A DNA stretch of 35,343 nt from Clostridiales bacterium (GTDB taxonomy: Bacteria; Bacillota; Clostridia; Christensenellales; Aristaeellaceae): positions 1 to 35,343 of the forward strand of contig JAQXLU010000020.1 in assembly GCA_029012285.1 (NCBI GenBank), in the 5' to 3' direction. A program made the translations under genes and the position numbers. The notes beneath the pieces are model-generated. The model was not told the DNA's origin. It saw only the letters and a list, made by a program, of their open reading frames with translations, and searched no databases. Below are positions 15,298 to 23,283 of this stretch, one piece after another (positions within the stretch are counted from its first letter, which is position 1; each line of letters starts with the position of its first letter).

Positions 15298-16482
15298 TTA
15301 CTTGGATGCTTCCGCGATCACCTCGCGGATGATGGCCATCCCCTTGTGAATCTGCTCCACCGTGGAGTTGGAGAAGTTTAGCCGCAGCGTGTTGTGGTGG
15401 CCGCCCTCTGCGAAGAAGTGGGTGCCGGGCACATAGACCACGCCGCGTGCAACGCAGGTGTTGAGCATCTCCAGCGCGTCCAGATGAGCGGGCAGCTCCA
15501 CCCAGATGAACAAGCCGCCCTCGGGGTGGGTGTAGGTCGTGCCCTCGGGGAAGGTCGCCAGCTCGGCAAGCATGGTGTCCAGCTGCTCCTTGTAGGAAGC
15601 GCAGATGCTGCGGATGTGCTCTGGCAGCAGCTTTTGCCGCAGGAACTGATCGACGATGGCCTGGGTCAGGTTGGAGGTGTGTACGTCCGAGGACTGCTTG
15701 CCCACGGTGCATTTGCGCAGAATACGGGGGTCGCCTGCCATATAGCCCACGCGGATGCCGGGGGAGATGATCTTGGAGAAGCTGCCAAGGAACACCACCC
15801 AGCCCTCCTTGTCGTAGGACTTGATGGAGGGCAGCGCCGTGCCCGCATAGCGCAAATCGCGGTAGGGGTCGTCCTCCGCCACCACCACGCCGTATTTGGC
15901 GGCCAATTCCGCGATGGGCTGGCGGCGATCCGCAGACAGCGTCTTGCCGGTGGGGTTCTGGAAGGTCGGGATGGTATAGAGAATCTTCGGGTGATGGCGG
16001 ATGATGGCTTCCTCCAGCTTGTCGATGAGGATGCCGTTCTCATCGCTTTCCACCGGCACGACGTTGGCCTCGTACAGGCGCATGCACTGCATGTTGCCCA
16101 GGAAGGTGGGGTTCTCCACCAGGATGACGTCGCCGGGGTTAATTAGCGCCTTGCACAAGAGGTCCATCGCCTGGGTGGAGCCGGTGGTGGGCAGCACGCA
16201 GTCCAGCTGGCAGCCCAGCGCGTCCTCGGCGTAGGTGTGCAGGCTTTCCAGCAAGGGCGCATAGCCCTCGGTTGCGCCGTACTGCAGGATGGTCTTGCCG
16301 TCCTTTTCCAGCACGTCTTTGGCGATCTGTGCGCACACAGCATCCGGCAGGGCAGATTTGGCCGGGTTGCCGCCTGCGAAGGAGATCATGCCCGGCTTGG
16401 CGATGAGCTTGAAGATTTCGCGGATGGCGCTGCCGGACACGTTGTCAAACCTGTGCGCATATTGCAGTTGTTCCAGTTTCAT
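15298..16482 (-). CDS. PLP-dependent aminotransferase, class I/II (2-aminoadipate/aromatic type)
   Basis: 394-residue fold-type I aminotransferase of the LysN/AadAT-like subgroup. Visible motifs: SFAGGNPAKSALP near the N-terminus, LPTTGSTQAMDLL, PTFQNPTGKTLS (NPTG 176-179), AEDDPYRDLRY (PLP-pyridine Asp), and FLGSFSKIISPGIRVGY with the PLP lysine at 237; the carboxylate Arg is in LRLNFSN. ATG 16482 follows AAGGAG; the longer frame upstream only crosses the T-box terminator. The gene is led by a tyrosine-type T-box and followed by tyrS. This suggests a tyrosine-linked transamination such as 4-hydroxyphenylpyruvate to tyrosine, but substrate cannot be read from sequence. Confidence 0.93.
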   Translation of the reverse strand: MKLEQLQYAHRFDNVSGSAIREIFKLIAKPGMISFAGGNPAKSALPDAVCAQIAKDVLEKDGKTILQYGATEGYAPLLESLHTYAEDALGCQLDCVLPTTGSTQAMDLLCKALINPGDVILVENPTFLGNMQCMRLYEANVVPVESDENGILIDKLEEAIIRHHPKILYTIPTFQNPTGKTLSADRRQPIAELAAKYGVVVAEDDPYRDLRYAGTALPSIKSYDKEGWVVFLGSFSKIISPGIRVGYMAGDPRILRKCTVGKQSSDVHTSNLTQAIVDQFLRQKLLPEHIRSICASYKEQLDTMLAELATFPEGTTYTHPEGGLFIWVELPAHLDALEMLNTCVARGVVYVPGTHFFAEGGHHNTLRLNFSNSTVEQIHKGMAIIREVIAEASK

Positions 16483-16498
16483 GGGGTTCACACTCCTT

Positions 16499-16542
16499 AA
16501 AAAATAGAAATCACCCTCTCCGGCAATGCCGGGGAAGGTGAT
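16499..16542 (-). terminator. Regulated intrinsic terminator of the T-box
   Basis: Minus strand: ATCACC..CCGGC pairs with GCCGG..GGGTGAT across an ATT loop (outer arms 16542-16510), followed by TTCTATTTTTT. It ends just before the aminotransferase SD. Confidence 0.9.
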
Positions 16543-16778
16543 GAATTGCATCACGATACCACTTCCGTTCAGCCGACCATGGTCAGCCCTCATCGAGGAA
16601 CAAGCATTCCTCCCGCGCGATAACCGGCGCACCGGATGCCACCTACTGACCCATCAGGCGTTCAGCGCATGGCTCGGAGCTGTACTTCGCCTTATCGTGC
16701 GCACCGCTTCCTCGCAGCGACCGGAAGCTCTCTGAAGGCGCGTCACAGGCAGGCTACTCGTCTCCTCATTGCCCTGTT
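16499..16778 (-). ncRNA. T-box riboswitch (tyrosine type) leading aminotransferase-tyrS-YigZ
   Basis: Minus-strand 5' leader. Stem I has AGTA in the specifier loop (16758-16755) and the distal motif AGAGAGC (16733-16727), with GGTCGCTGCGAG following. The 3' side of the specifier loop is GAA-G-TAC-A, giving specifier TAC (Tyr) at 16684-16682. The antiterminator is textbook: GGAAG (16566-16562), 7-nt bulge TGGTATC (16561-16555), GTGATG (16554-16549), loop, CATCAC (16543-16538), CTTCC (16537-16533). TGGT in the bulge would pair with an uncharged ACCA end, consistent with discriminator A of tRNA-Tyr. CATCACCTTCC is shared with the terminator, so the two folds exclude each other. Uncharged tRNA-Tyr should allow read-through. 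Confidence 0.93.
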
Positions 16779-16784
16779 GGTGGT

Positions 16785-16813
16785 ATTATATGCGCTTTGC
16801 CGTGCACTGTCAA
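16785..16813 (-). promoter_or_regulatory. Consensus sigma-A promoter of the T-box operon
   Basis: Minus strand: -35 TTGACA (16813-16808), 17-bp spacer, -10 TATAAT (16790-16785); a perfect consensus match. Predicted RNA start is near 16778. Confidence 0.9.
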
Positions 16814-16884
16814 GAGGGATTTTTGCATGTGGAGTCCCGGCGCGCGATACATCCAGGCACAGAACCGGCTTGCCACAGGTGAAT

Positions 16885-16904
16885 ATTTGATGTTCAAATC
16901 AAAT
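16885..16904. repeat. AT-rich 20-bp palindrome upstream of asp23-like gene
   Basis: ATTTGAT (16885-16891) - GTTCAA - ATCAAAT (16898-16904), exact 7-bp arms in otherwise GC-rich DNA, flanked by CCGGC and GCCGG. It lies between the divergent T-box and asp23 promoters. An operator is possible; function is not shown. The rest of 16814-16940 holds nothing I recognise. Confidence 0.35.
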
Positions 16905-16940
16905 GCCGGCAAAACTCCAGCGGCATAAATGAAAAAAGCC

Positions 16941-16969
16941 TTGCTAAAAACGTCAAAATCCTGTATACT
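16941..16969 (+). promoter_or_regulatory. sigma-A promoter of the asp23-YloV-recG operon
   Basis: -35 TTGCTA (16941-16946), 17-bp spacer, -10 TATACT (16964-16969). The leader to ATG 17079 is about 100 nt and has only a small GGGC/GCCC hairpin. Confidence 0.65.
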
Positions 16970-17078
16970 ACATAATGACCCCAACTATGGGTATCTTTGA
17001 CGTGGCATCACGGCATTGCTCATGGGCTGGGGACTGCCCCTGGCACAAGGAGCAAGGCGCAAGGAGGTAGACGCAACC

Positions 17079-17429
17079 ATGGAATGCAAGATCAAAAATG
17101 ACATCGGCACGATCTACATCACCGAGGACGTGATGCTCAAGGTCGTGGGTTATGCGGCGCTGGAATGTTACGGCATCGTCGCGATGTCCTCCAAGCGGGC
17201 CAAGGACGGCATTGTGGAATGGCTCGGCAGGGAGAATCTGACCCGAGGGGTGCAGATCCGCAACGTGGGCGATATGCTGGACGTGGATCTGTTCATCGTC
17301 GTGGAATACGGCATCTCCATCGCCGAGGTGTGCAAGACCATCGTCGATCAGGTGCGCTACAAGCTGGAGAGCATGACTGGCGTGAAGGTGCGCAAGGTGA
17401 ACATTTCGGTGGAGGGCATCCGCGTCTGA
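17079..17429 (+). CDS. Asp23/Gls24-family envelope stress response protein
   Basis: 116-residue soluble protein of the Asp23/Gls24 (DUF322) family, which in Gram-positives lies next to the DAK2 phosphotransferase gene, as here. Family features: GTIYITEDVMLKVVGYAALE at the N-terminus, the central EYGISIAEVCKTIVDQV and the C-terminal VRKVNISVEGIRV. ATG 17079 has a full AAGGAGGT ten bases before it. It is the first gene of a plus-strand operon. Members are thought to act in envelope homeostasis; the YloV-neighbour type is often called YloU. Confidence 0.92.
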   Translation: MECKIKNDIGTIYITEDVMLKVVGYAALECYGIVAMSSKRAKDGIVEWLGRENLTRGVQIRNVGDMLDVDLFIVVEYGISIAEVCKTIVDQVRYKLESMTGVKVRKVNISVEGIRV

Positions 17430-17489
17430 CACCGATGAAGCGAAGCTGTGCACGGCATGCCGGACACAGGCCGATTGGAGGAACAATCA

Positions 17490-19151
17490 TTGATACAGCA
17501 TAAAGTTATTGATGGTTTGCTGCTGCGCGATATGTTGATCGCCGGCGCGAATCTGCTGGAGCAGAACCGCGAGGCAGTGGACGCCCTGAACGTTTTCCCC
17601 GTACCCGACGGCGATACAGGCACCAACATGAGCCTGACGATGCAAAGCGCTGTGCGCGAGATCAACGCACAGGAGTATCTGCGCGCCGATGAGGCTGCCG
17701 CGGCCATTTCCAAGGGCGCGCTCAAGGGCGCCCGCGGCAACTCAGGCGTGATCACATCCCAGCTGCTGCGCGGCTTCGCCACCGCCCTCAAGGGTGTGGA
17801 GAAGATTACGCCCGTCCAGTTCGCCCAGGCCCTCAAGGCCGGCAGCGACAAGGCGTATAAGGCGGTCATGAAGCCCAAGGAGGGCACCATCCTGACCGTG
17901 GCCCGCGTCATCGCGGAGGACGCGATCAAGTATACCGAGCAGCATCCTGACGATTACGACGGGCTGATGAACCTGATGCTGCAAAGCGGCGAGGCGATCC
18001 TGCGCAAAACGCCTGACATGCTGCCCCCGCTGAAGGCGGCTGGCGTGGTGGACTCCGGCGGACGCGGCCTGCTGCTGATCTACACCGGCTACGCGGCCTG
18101 CATGCGCGGCGAGGAGATTGCCGATCCTGCGGCGCTTCTGGCGGGCGATGCCAGCGTCGTGGAGGAGGACATCCACGACCTCTCCGGTGAAATCAAGAAC
18201 GCCTACTGCACCGAGTTTACCATCGTCAACTTCCGAGAGGACTGCACCGAGGGCGATGTGGATTCCTTCCGCCGCCGCCTCAACCGCATTGGCGACCGGG
18301 TGCAGGTCACCGGAGATATGGTGCAAACCAAGGTGCATGTGCACACCAATGCCCCTGGCAACGCCCTGGAGTACGGCATTGAGCTGGGCGAATTGGTGGA
18401 CATCAAAATTGACAATATGCTGGACATGAAGCGGAAGCTGGAAGGGGAGACAGCTCCCGTTGAGGCAAAGCCCGCCGCACCCGCTGAGCCTGCCAAGGAC
18501 TACGGCATGGTCGCCGTGTCCCTGGGCGAGGGCTTCTCCAACATCTTCCGCGACCTGACGGTGGATCACATCGTCGAGGGCGGGCAGACAATGAATCCCT
18601 CCGTCGATGATATCCTCAGCGCGATCAATGCGGTCAATGCCAGGTGCGTGTTCGTGTTCCCCAACAATGGCAACGTGATCTTTGCGGCCAACCAGGCGGC
18701 GGAGCTGGCGGAGAAGGAAGTGCACGTTATTCCCACCAAGAACGTGGCGATGGGGATTGCCGCCGCCGTGGCCTTCCAGCCCGATGTGTCCAGCGCGGAA
18801 AACGCCCAGCGCATGGCCGAGGCTGCCAACCATGTCAAGACCGGTACGGTCACCTACGCCGTGCGGGACAGCGAATACAACGGCGTGCAGATCCACAAGG
18901 ACGACATCATCGGCATGCACAACGGGCAGATCGAGTTCTCCGGCAATTCCGTGCATGATGTGGTGATGGACATGATGAGCGCCATTGTCGACGACGAGGC
19001 CGAGCTGATCACCGTCTACTACGGCGCGGACGTGACCCGTGAGGACGCGGAGGCCATCACTGCCGAGATTGCGGACAAGTATCCCGACTGCGATGTGGAT
19101 TGCCTGCTGGGCGGTCAGCCGCTGTACTACTACCTGATCTCTGTGGAGTAA
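17490..19151 (+). CDS. DAK2/DegV-fold phosphotransferase, YloV/FakA-like
   Basis: 553 residues, the usual length of YloV/FakA proteins. The N-terminal DAK2 (DhaL-like) ATP domain has NVFPVPDGDTGTNMSLTMQS with the Mg/ATP-binding aspartates D40 and D42, and KGARGNSGVITSQLLRG. The middle domain has TEFTIVNF and HVHTNAPG, and the C-terminal part is EDD-like (TVYYGADVTREDAE). FakA phosphorylates fatty acids presented by FakB; a FakB partner is not in the window. TTG 17490 is taken as start because GGAGG ends eight bases earlier and the length then fits. It follows the Asp23-like gene by 60 bp and is one base from recG. Confidence 0.93.
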   Translation: MIQHKVIDGLLLRDMLIAGANLLEQNREAVDALNVFPVPDGDTGTNMSLTMQSAVREINAQEYLRADEAAAAISKGALKGARGNSGVITSQLLRGFATALKGVEKITPVQFAQALKAGSDKAYKAVMKPKEGTILTVARVIAEDAIKYTEQHPDDYDGLMNLMLQSGEAILRKTPDMLPPLKAAGVVDSGGRGLLLIYTGYAACMRGEEIADPAALLAGDASVVEEDIHDLSGEIKNAYCTEFTIVNFREDCTEGDVDSFRRRLNRIGDRVQVTGDMVQTKVHVHTNAPGNALEYGIELGELVDIKIDNMLDMKRKLEGETAPVEAKPAAPAEPAKDYGMVAVSLGEGFSNIFRDLTVDHIVEGGQTMNPSVDDILSAINAVNARCVFVFPNNGNVIFAANQAAELAEKEVHVIPTKNVAMGIAAAVAFQPDVSSAENAQRMAEAANHVKTGTVTYAVRDSEYNGVQIHKDDIIGMHNGQIEFSGNSVHDVVMDMMSAIVDDEAELITVYYGADVTREDAEAITAEIADKYPDCDVDCLLGGQPLYYYLISVE

Positions 19152-19152
19152 A

Positions 19153-21156
19153 ATGAATTTATCTGAAATGCGGGGCGTTGGCCTTGCACGAATGGAATCC
19201 CTTCGCGCAGTGGGCATCGTCTCATTGCGCGATTTGCTTTACACGCTGCCCGTGCGCTATGAGGACAGGACGCAGCTAGTCCCCTGCAAGGAGGCCCGCG
19301 GGGAGGTCCTGGTGCAGGGCGTGGTGCAGGAGAAGCCCAAATTCAGCCGTTATAACGGGCTGAGCCGCGTGACGGCATCGCTCCGGGATGAAAGCGGAAG
19401 GCTCTCCCTGGCGTGGTATAACCAGCCTTGGATGATGGAGCAGCTGCCGGTGGGCGAAACGATCATGCTCTATGGGCGCGTCGGGGAAAAAAACGGCCGC
19501 CGGGTGCTGCAAAACGCGCTGCTGGTGGAGGAACCCTCCATCCAGCCGGTGTACCGCGCCATCAAGGGCATCCCGGCAAAGTCCTTGCGCAAGCTGATGG
19601 AGCAGGCTCTCACGCAGGTGGACGATACCTGCCCGGAGACGCTGCCCAACGCGCTGCGCCTCCGCCATGGACTGTGCGAATTGAACTTCGCGCTGCGTCA
19701 GGCTCATTTCCCGTCAAGCTTTGAGAACCTGAAAATGGCCCGCCGTCGCCTGGCCTTTGAGCAGATGTTGATGTACCAGGCAGCGCTGGGGCTGATGCGC
19801 CGCCACAAGGAGGACGGCATCCCCATGCCGCTTGCGGACACGGCCACTACGGATTTCTGGCAGACAATGCCCTTCCCGCCGACGAACGCCCAACGCCGCG
19901 TGCTGGAGGAGGTCGCCGCCGGTTTGCGCCAGCCCCGCGCCATGCGTCGCCTGATCCAGGGCGATGTGGGCTGCGGTAAGACTGCGCTGGCCTTTGGCGC
20001 CATCGCCATGGTTTGCAAGGCGGGCTACCAGGCCACCATGATGGCTCCTACGGAGATCCTGGCCCGCCAGCACTACGAATCGGCCAAGGCCATGCTGGAG
20101 CCGCTGGGCGTCCGCTGCGGGCTGCTCATCGGCAGCATGAAGGCGAAGGAGAAGAAGGCTGCCCATCAGGCTTGCGCCAACGGCGAATGGGACGCGGTTT
20201 TTGGCACGCACGCACTCATCAGCGAAGGCGTGGGTTATCAGCGGCTTGGCCTGGTGGTGACGGACGAGCAGCACCGCTTTGGCGTCAGGCAGCGCAGCAG
20301 CTTGCAGGATAAGGGTACGCGGGAGGAAAAATCCCCCCATGTGCTGGTGATGTCCGCCACGCCGATTCCCCGCACGCTTGCGCTGATCCTCTACGGCGAC
20401 CTGGATGTATCCGTGGTGGACGAGCTTCCGCCGGGCCGCACGCCGGTCAAGACCCGCGTGGTGCCCGAGGAAAAGCGGGAGGCCATGTACGGCTTCCTCC
20501 GCCAGGAGGTGGCCCAGGGACGCCAGGGCTATGTGGTTTGCCCGCTGGTGGAGGAGAGCGAGCAGCTCGAAGATGTGCGCTCCGCCAAGGAAACCTATGC
20601 CGATTTGGTGGACGGCGTGCTGCACGGCCTTCGCGTCGGGCTGACCTGGGGCAATCAGAAGGCCGATGAAAAGGCCGCTGTTCTGGCTGATTTCGCGTCC
20701 GGCGCGCTGGATGTGCTGGTGTCCACCACCGTCATCGAGGTGGGCGTGAACGTCCCCAACGCGACGGTGATGATCATCGAAAACGCTCAGCGCTACGGTT
20801 TGAGCCAGCTGCATCAGCTGCGGGGGCGCGTGGGACGCGGCGCAGCAGCGTCCTGGTGCTTTTTGCTGGCGGAGGAAAACGAGCGCCTGCGCATCCTGAC
20901 ACAAACCAACGACGGCTTCCTGGTGGCGCAGAAGGACCTTGAGCTGCGCGGTCCCGGCGATCTGATGGGCACGCGCCAGTCCGGCGAGATGCTCCAGGGC
21001 TTCCTGCTGGATGGCGACGTGAAGCTGCTGGAGGAAGCTGCCAGCTGCATGAAGCAGCTCCGGGCCGATCCTGCCCTCCAGGAGGAGAGAGCGGCGGTGG
21101 AAAGCACGGCGCTGAGCTGCTACGGGGAAAGGCTCAAGCAGGTGGCCCTCAACTGA
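19153..21156 (+). CDS. recG: ATP-dependent DNA helicase RecG
   Basis: Branch-migration helicase that remodels stalled forks and Holliday junctions; 667 residues, standard. The N-terminal wedge (OB) domain is followed by Walker A GDVGCGKTALAF, TATMMAPTEILARQHYES-like motif Ia, the DEQHRFGVRQR motif II and SATPIPRTLAL motif III. The RecG-specific C-terminal part has STTVIEVGVNVPNATVM, QLHQLRGRVGRG and DLELRGPGDLMGTRQSG. ATG 19153 begins one base after the YloV-like stop, with GGAG overlapping that gene's end. Confidence 0.97.
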   Translation: MNLSEMRGVGLARMESLRAVGIVSLRDLLYTLPVRYEDRTQLVPCKEARGEVLVQGVVQEKPKFSRYNGLSRVTASLRDESGRLSLAWYNQPWMMEQLPVGETIMLYGRVGEKNGRRVLQNALLVEEPSIQPVYRAIKGIPAKSLRKLMEQALTQVDDTCPETLPNALRLRHGLCELNFALRQAHFPSSFENLKMARRRLAFEQMLMYQAALGLMRRHKEDGIPMPLADTATTDFWQTMPFPPTNAQRRVLEEVAAGLRQPRAMRRLIQGDVGCGKTALAFGAIAMVCKAGYQATMMAPTEILARQHYESAKAMLEPLGVRCGLLIGSMKAKEKKAAHQACANGEWDAVFGTHALISEGVGYQRLGLVVTDEQHRFGVRQRSSLQDKGTREEKSPHVLVMSATPIPRTLALILYGDLDVSVVDELPPGRTPVKTRVVPEEKREAMYGFLRQEVAQGRQGYVVCPLVEESEQLEDVRSAKETYADLVDGVLHGLRVGLTWGNQKADEKAAVLADFASGALDVLVSTTVIEVGVNVPNATVMIIENAQRYGLSQLHQLRGRVGRGAAASWCFLLAEENERLRILTQTNDGFLVAQKDLELRGPGDLMGTRQSGEMLQGFLLDGDVKLLEEAASCMKQLRADPALQEERAAVESTALSCYGERLKQVALN

Positions 21157-21188
21157 TTCCAAATCAAACTTAGGAAGGGGTTCTGATC

Positions 21189-23240
21189 ATGAACTGTCTT
21201 GAAAACCGGGAGCTGTCCTGGCTGCGCTTCAACGAAAGGGTGCTGGAGGAGGCCGAGGACGAACGGGTGCCGCTGTGTGAGCGGCTGTCCTTCCTGTCCA
21301 TTTTCCAGTCTAACCTGGATGAATTCTTCATGGTGCGCATCGGCTCGCTCCACGATCAGATGTTGCTGGACAAGGAGGCCCGGGAGAACAAGACCCGCAT
21401 GACCCCCGGTGAGCAGATCGACGCCTGCATCAGCCGTATCCGCGAGCTGTGCCGCCGCCGTGACCGCACCTATGCGGCGCTGCTGGAACGGCTGAACGAG
21501 CAGGGCGTGAGCATCGTGAACTTCAAGGAGATCAGCGAGGAAAGCAGCCATTACCTGAAGGAGATGTTCCGCCGGGAGTTCCTGCCGCTGATGTCCACCA
21601 ACGTGCTGGGCAAGAAGGAGAATTTCCCCTTTCTGAAAAACAAGGACATTTACGCCATCGCTGTGCTGGGCAAAAAGGGTGACAAGGAGCGCATCGGCAT
21701 CGTTCCATGCGGCACGGGTGTGTTCCCCCGGCTGATCGCGATCCCGGAGCGCACGGGCTGCTTTATGCTGGCGGAGGAGCTGATCCTGCACTACCTGCCG
21801 GAGCTCTTCCCGGGGTACAAGGTGCTGTCCAAGACGCTGGCGCGCATCACCCGCAGCGCCGATATCGACGCGGACGCGGTCTACGACGAGGACCTTAACT
21901 ACCGCGACCACATGGCCGAGGTGGTCAAGCTCCGTCAGAAGCTCTGTCCGGTGCGTTTGGAGCTGTCTCGCCAGATTGATGTGGGCATCATCCAGCGGCT
22001 GTGCAACGAGCTGAAGCTGAGCATGGATCGCGTCTACGAGTACGACACGCCCCTGGATGTGAGCTTCCTCTTTGGCATCCAGGACAATTTGCGCAGCCAC
22101 GCGGAGCTCTTCTACGCGCCCAGGCATCCGCAGAACACGCCTGATCTGGACATGGGCCGCCCCATCCTGGATCAGATTGCCGAGAAGGACGTGCTGCTTC
22201 ACTATCCCTACCAGTCCATCCGCCCCTTCCTGACCATGCTGACCCAGGCCGCCCATGACCCGACGGTTGCCTCCATCCGCATGACGCTCTACCGTCTGGC
22301 GCGGGACTCCAAGGTGGTCGAGGCCCTGGTGGAGGCTGCTGAGAACGGTAAACAGGTGGACGTGCTGGTGGAGCTCAAGGCCCGCTTCGACGAGGAAAAC
22401 AACATCGAGTGGAGCCGCCGCCTGGAGCGCGCAGGCTGCCACGTCATCTACGGCGTGGAGCGGCTGAAGGTGCACTCCAAGCTCTGCCTGATTACCCGCA
22501 AGACCGAGCAGGGCATCCAGTACATCACCCAGATCGGCACGGGCAACTACAACGAAAAGACCGCCCGCCTGTACACGGACATCAGCTACATGACCGCGCG
22601 GGAGGAGATCGGCCGGGACGCGATGGCGGTTTTTGAGGCCCTGCTGGAGGGCGAAACGGTTGACCACATGCAGACGCTGCTGGTTGCGCCCCACTGCCTG
22701 CAGAACAAGCTGATCGACATGATCGACGGCGAGATTGCCAAGGCGAGGGATGGCCAGCGGGGACATATCCGCCTGAAGATGAACAGCCTGACCGACAAGA
22801 CGCTCATCGACAAGCTGATCGAGGCCAGCCAGGCCGGCGTGTGCATCGAGATGATCGTGCGCGGCATCTGCTGCTTGCGGGGCGGCGTAACGGGGGAGAC
22901 GGACAACATCCGCATCATCAGTGTGGTAGGGCGCTTCCTGGAGCATAGCCGTATCTACATCTTCGGTGAGGGCGAGGAAGCACGGTATTACATCTCCTCT
23001 GCCGACTGGATGACCCGCAACACCCTGCGCCGCGTGGAGGTCGCCACGCCCATCCTGGACGAGGCTTGCAAGGCGCGCATCGCCCGCGTGTTCGACGTCA
23101 TTTGGCGCGACAATGTGCAAGCCCGTGAGCAGCAGCCGGACGGCAACTACCGCCGCCGCTACCCCGGCGTGCAAACGCCCCTGAGCAGCCAGAACTGGCT
23201 CTATGACGAGGCTTATCGCATGGCCACACAAACGAAATAA
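21189..23240 (+). CDS. ppk1: Polyphosphate kinase 1
   Basis: Makes inorganic polyphosphate from ATP (reversible). 683 residues with the four PPK1 domains. The N-terminal domain starts NRELSWLRFNERVLEEA and has QSNLDEFFMVRIGS; the head domain follows. The catalytic region contains the phospho-accepting His429 in VHSKLCLITR, then QIGTGNYNEKTARLYTD and SISTPRHPQNT-like FYAPRHPQNTPD earlier. SD AGGAAGGGG precedes the ATG. It is 32 bp behind recG, so likely the last gene of the operon. A 703-codon antisense frame on the same DNA is a GC artefact. Confidence 0.97.
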   Translation: MNCLENRELSWLRFNERVLEEAEDERVPLCERLSFLSIFQSNLDEFFMVRIGSLHDQMLLDKEARENKTRMTPGEQIDACISRIRELCRRRDRTYAALLERLNEQGVSIVNFKEISEESSHYLKEMFRREFLPLMSTNVLGKKENFPFLKNKDIYAIAVLGKKGDKERIGIVPCGTGVFPRLIAIPERTGCFMLAEELILHYLPELFPGYKVLSKTLARITRSADIDADAVYDEDLNYRDHMAEVVKLRQKLCPVRLELSRQIDVGIIQRLCNELKLSMDRVYEYDTPLDVSFLFGIQDNLRSHAELFYAPRHPQNTPDLDMGRPILDQIAEKDVLLHYPYQSIRPFLTMLTQAAHDPTVASIRMTLYRLARDSKVVEALVEAAENGKQVDVLVELKARFDEENNIEWSRRLERAGCHVIYGVERLKVHSKLCLITRKTEQGIQYITQIGTGNYNEKTARLYTDISYMTAREEIGRDAMAVFEALLEGETVDHMQTLLVAPHCLQNKLIDMIDGEIAKARDGQRGHIRLKMNSLTDKTLIDKLIEASQAGVCIEMIVRGICCLRGGVTGETDNIRIISVVGRFLEHSRIYIFGEGEEARYYISSADWMTRNTLRRVEVATPILDEACKARIARVFDVIWRDNVQAREQQPDGNYRRRYPGVQTPLSSQNWLYDEAYRMATQTK

Positions 23241-23283
23241 AACAAAAACGGACTGACATGTTGCTGCAACAGGTCAGTCCGTT
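23241..23283 (-). terminator. Terminator shared by convergent hemW and ppk1
   Basis: AACGGACTGAC (23247-23257) and GTCAGTCCGTT (23273-23283) form a perfect 11-bp stem with a nested TTGC/GCAA hairpin. On the minus strand it is followed by TTTTGTTTTATT, so it is strong for hemW; the hemW stop codon lies inside the stem. On the plus strand the U-tract is poor. Confidence 0.8.

Noticed and set aside
16526-16890. Short plus-strand frames in the 16.5-16.9 kb gap
   Set aside because: They lie opposite the T-box leader and its promoter, whose structure explains the sequence.
17016-17078. Earlier start of the asp23-like gene
   Set aside because: The extension has no SD and would place the full AAGGAGGT inside the coding region.
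17742-21162. Antisense frames of 491 and 482 codons opposite the YloV-like and recG genes
   Set aside because: Same composition artefact; sense genes are full length with catalytic motifs.
21120-23231. 703-codon open frame antisense to ppk1
   Set aside because: His/Val/Leu/Gln-rich translation without family motifs, exactly opposite a complete Ppk1; the frame is open because GC-rich codons leave few antisense stops.
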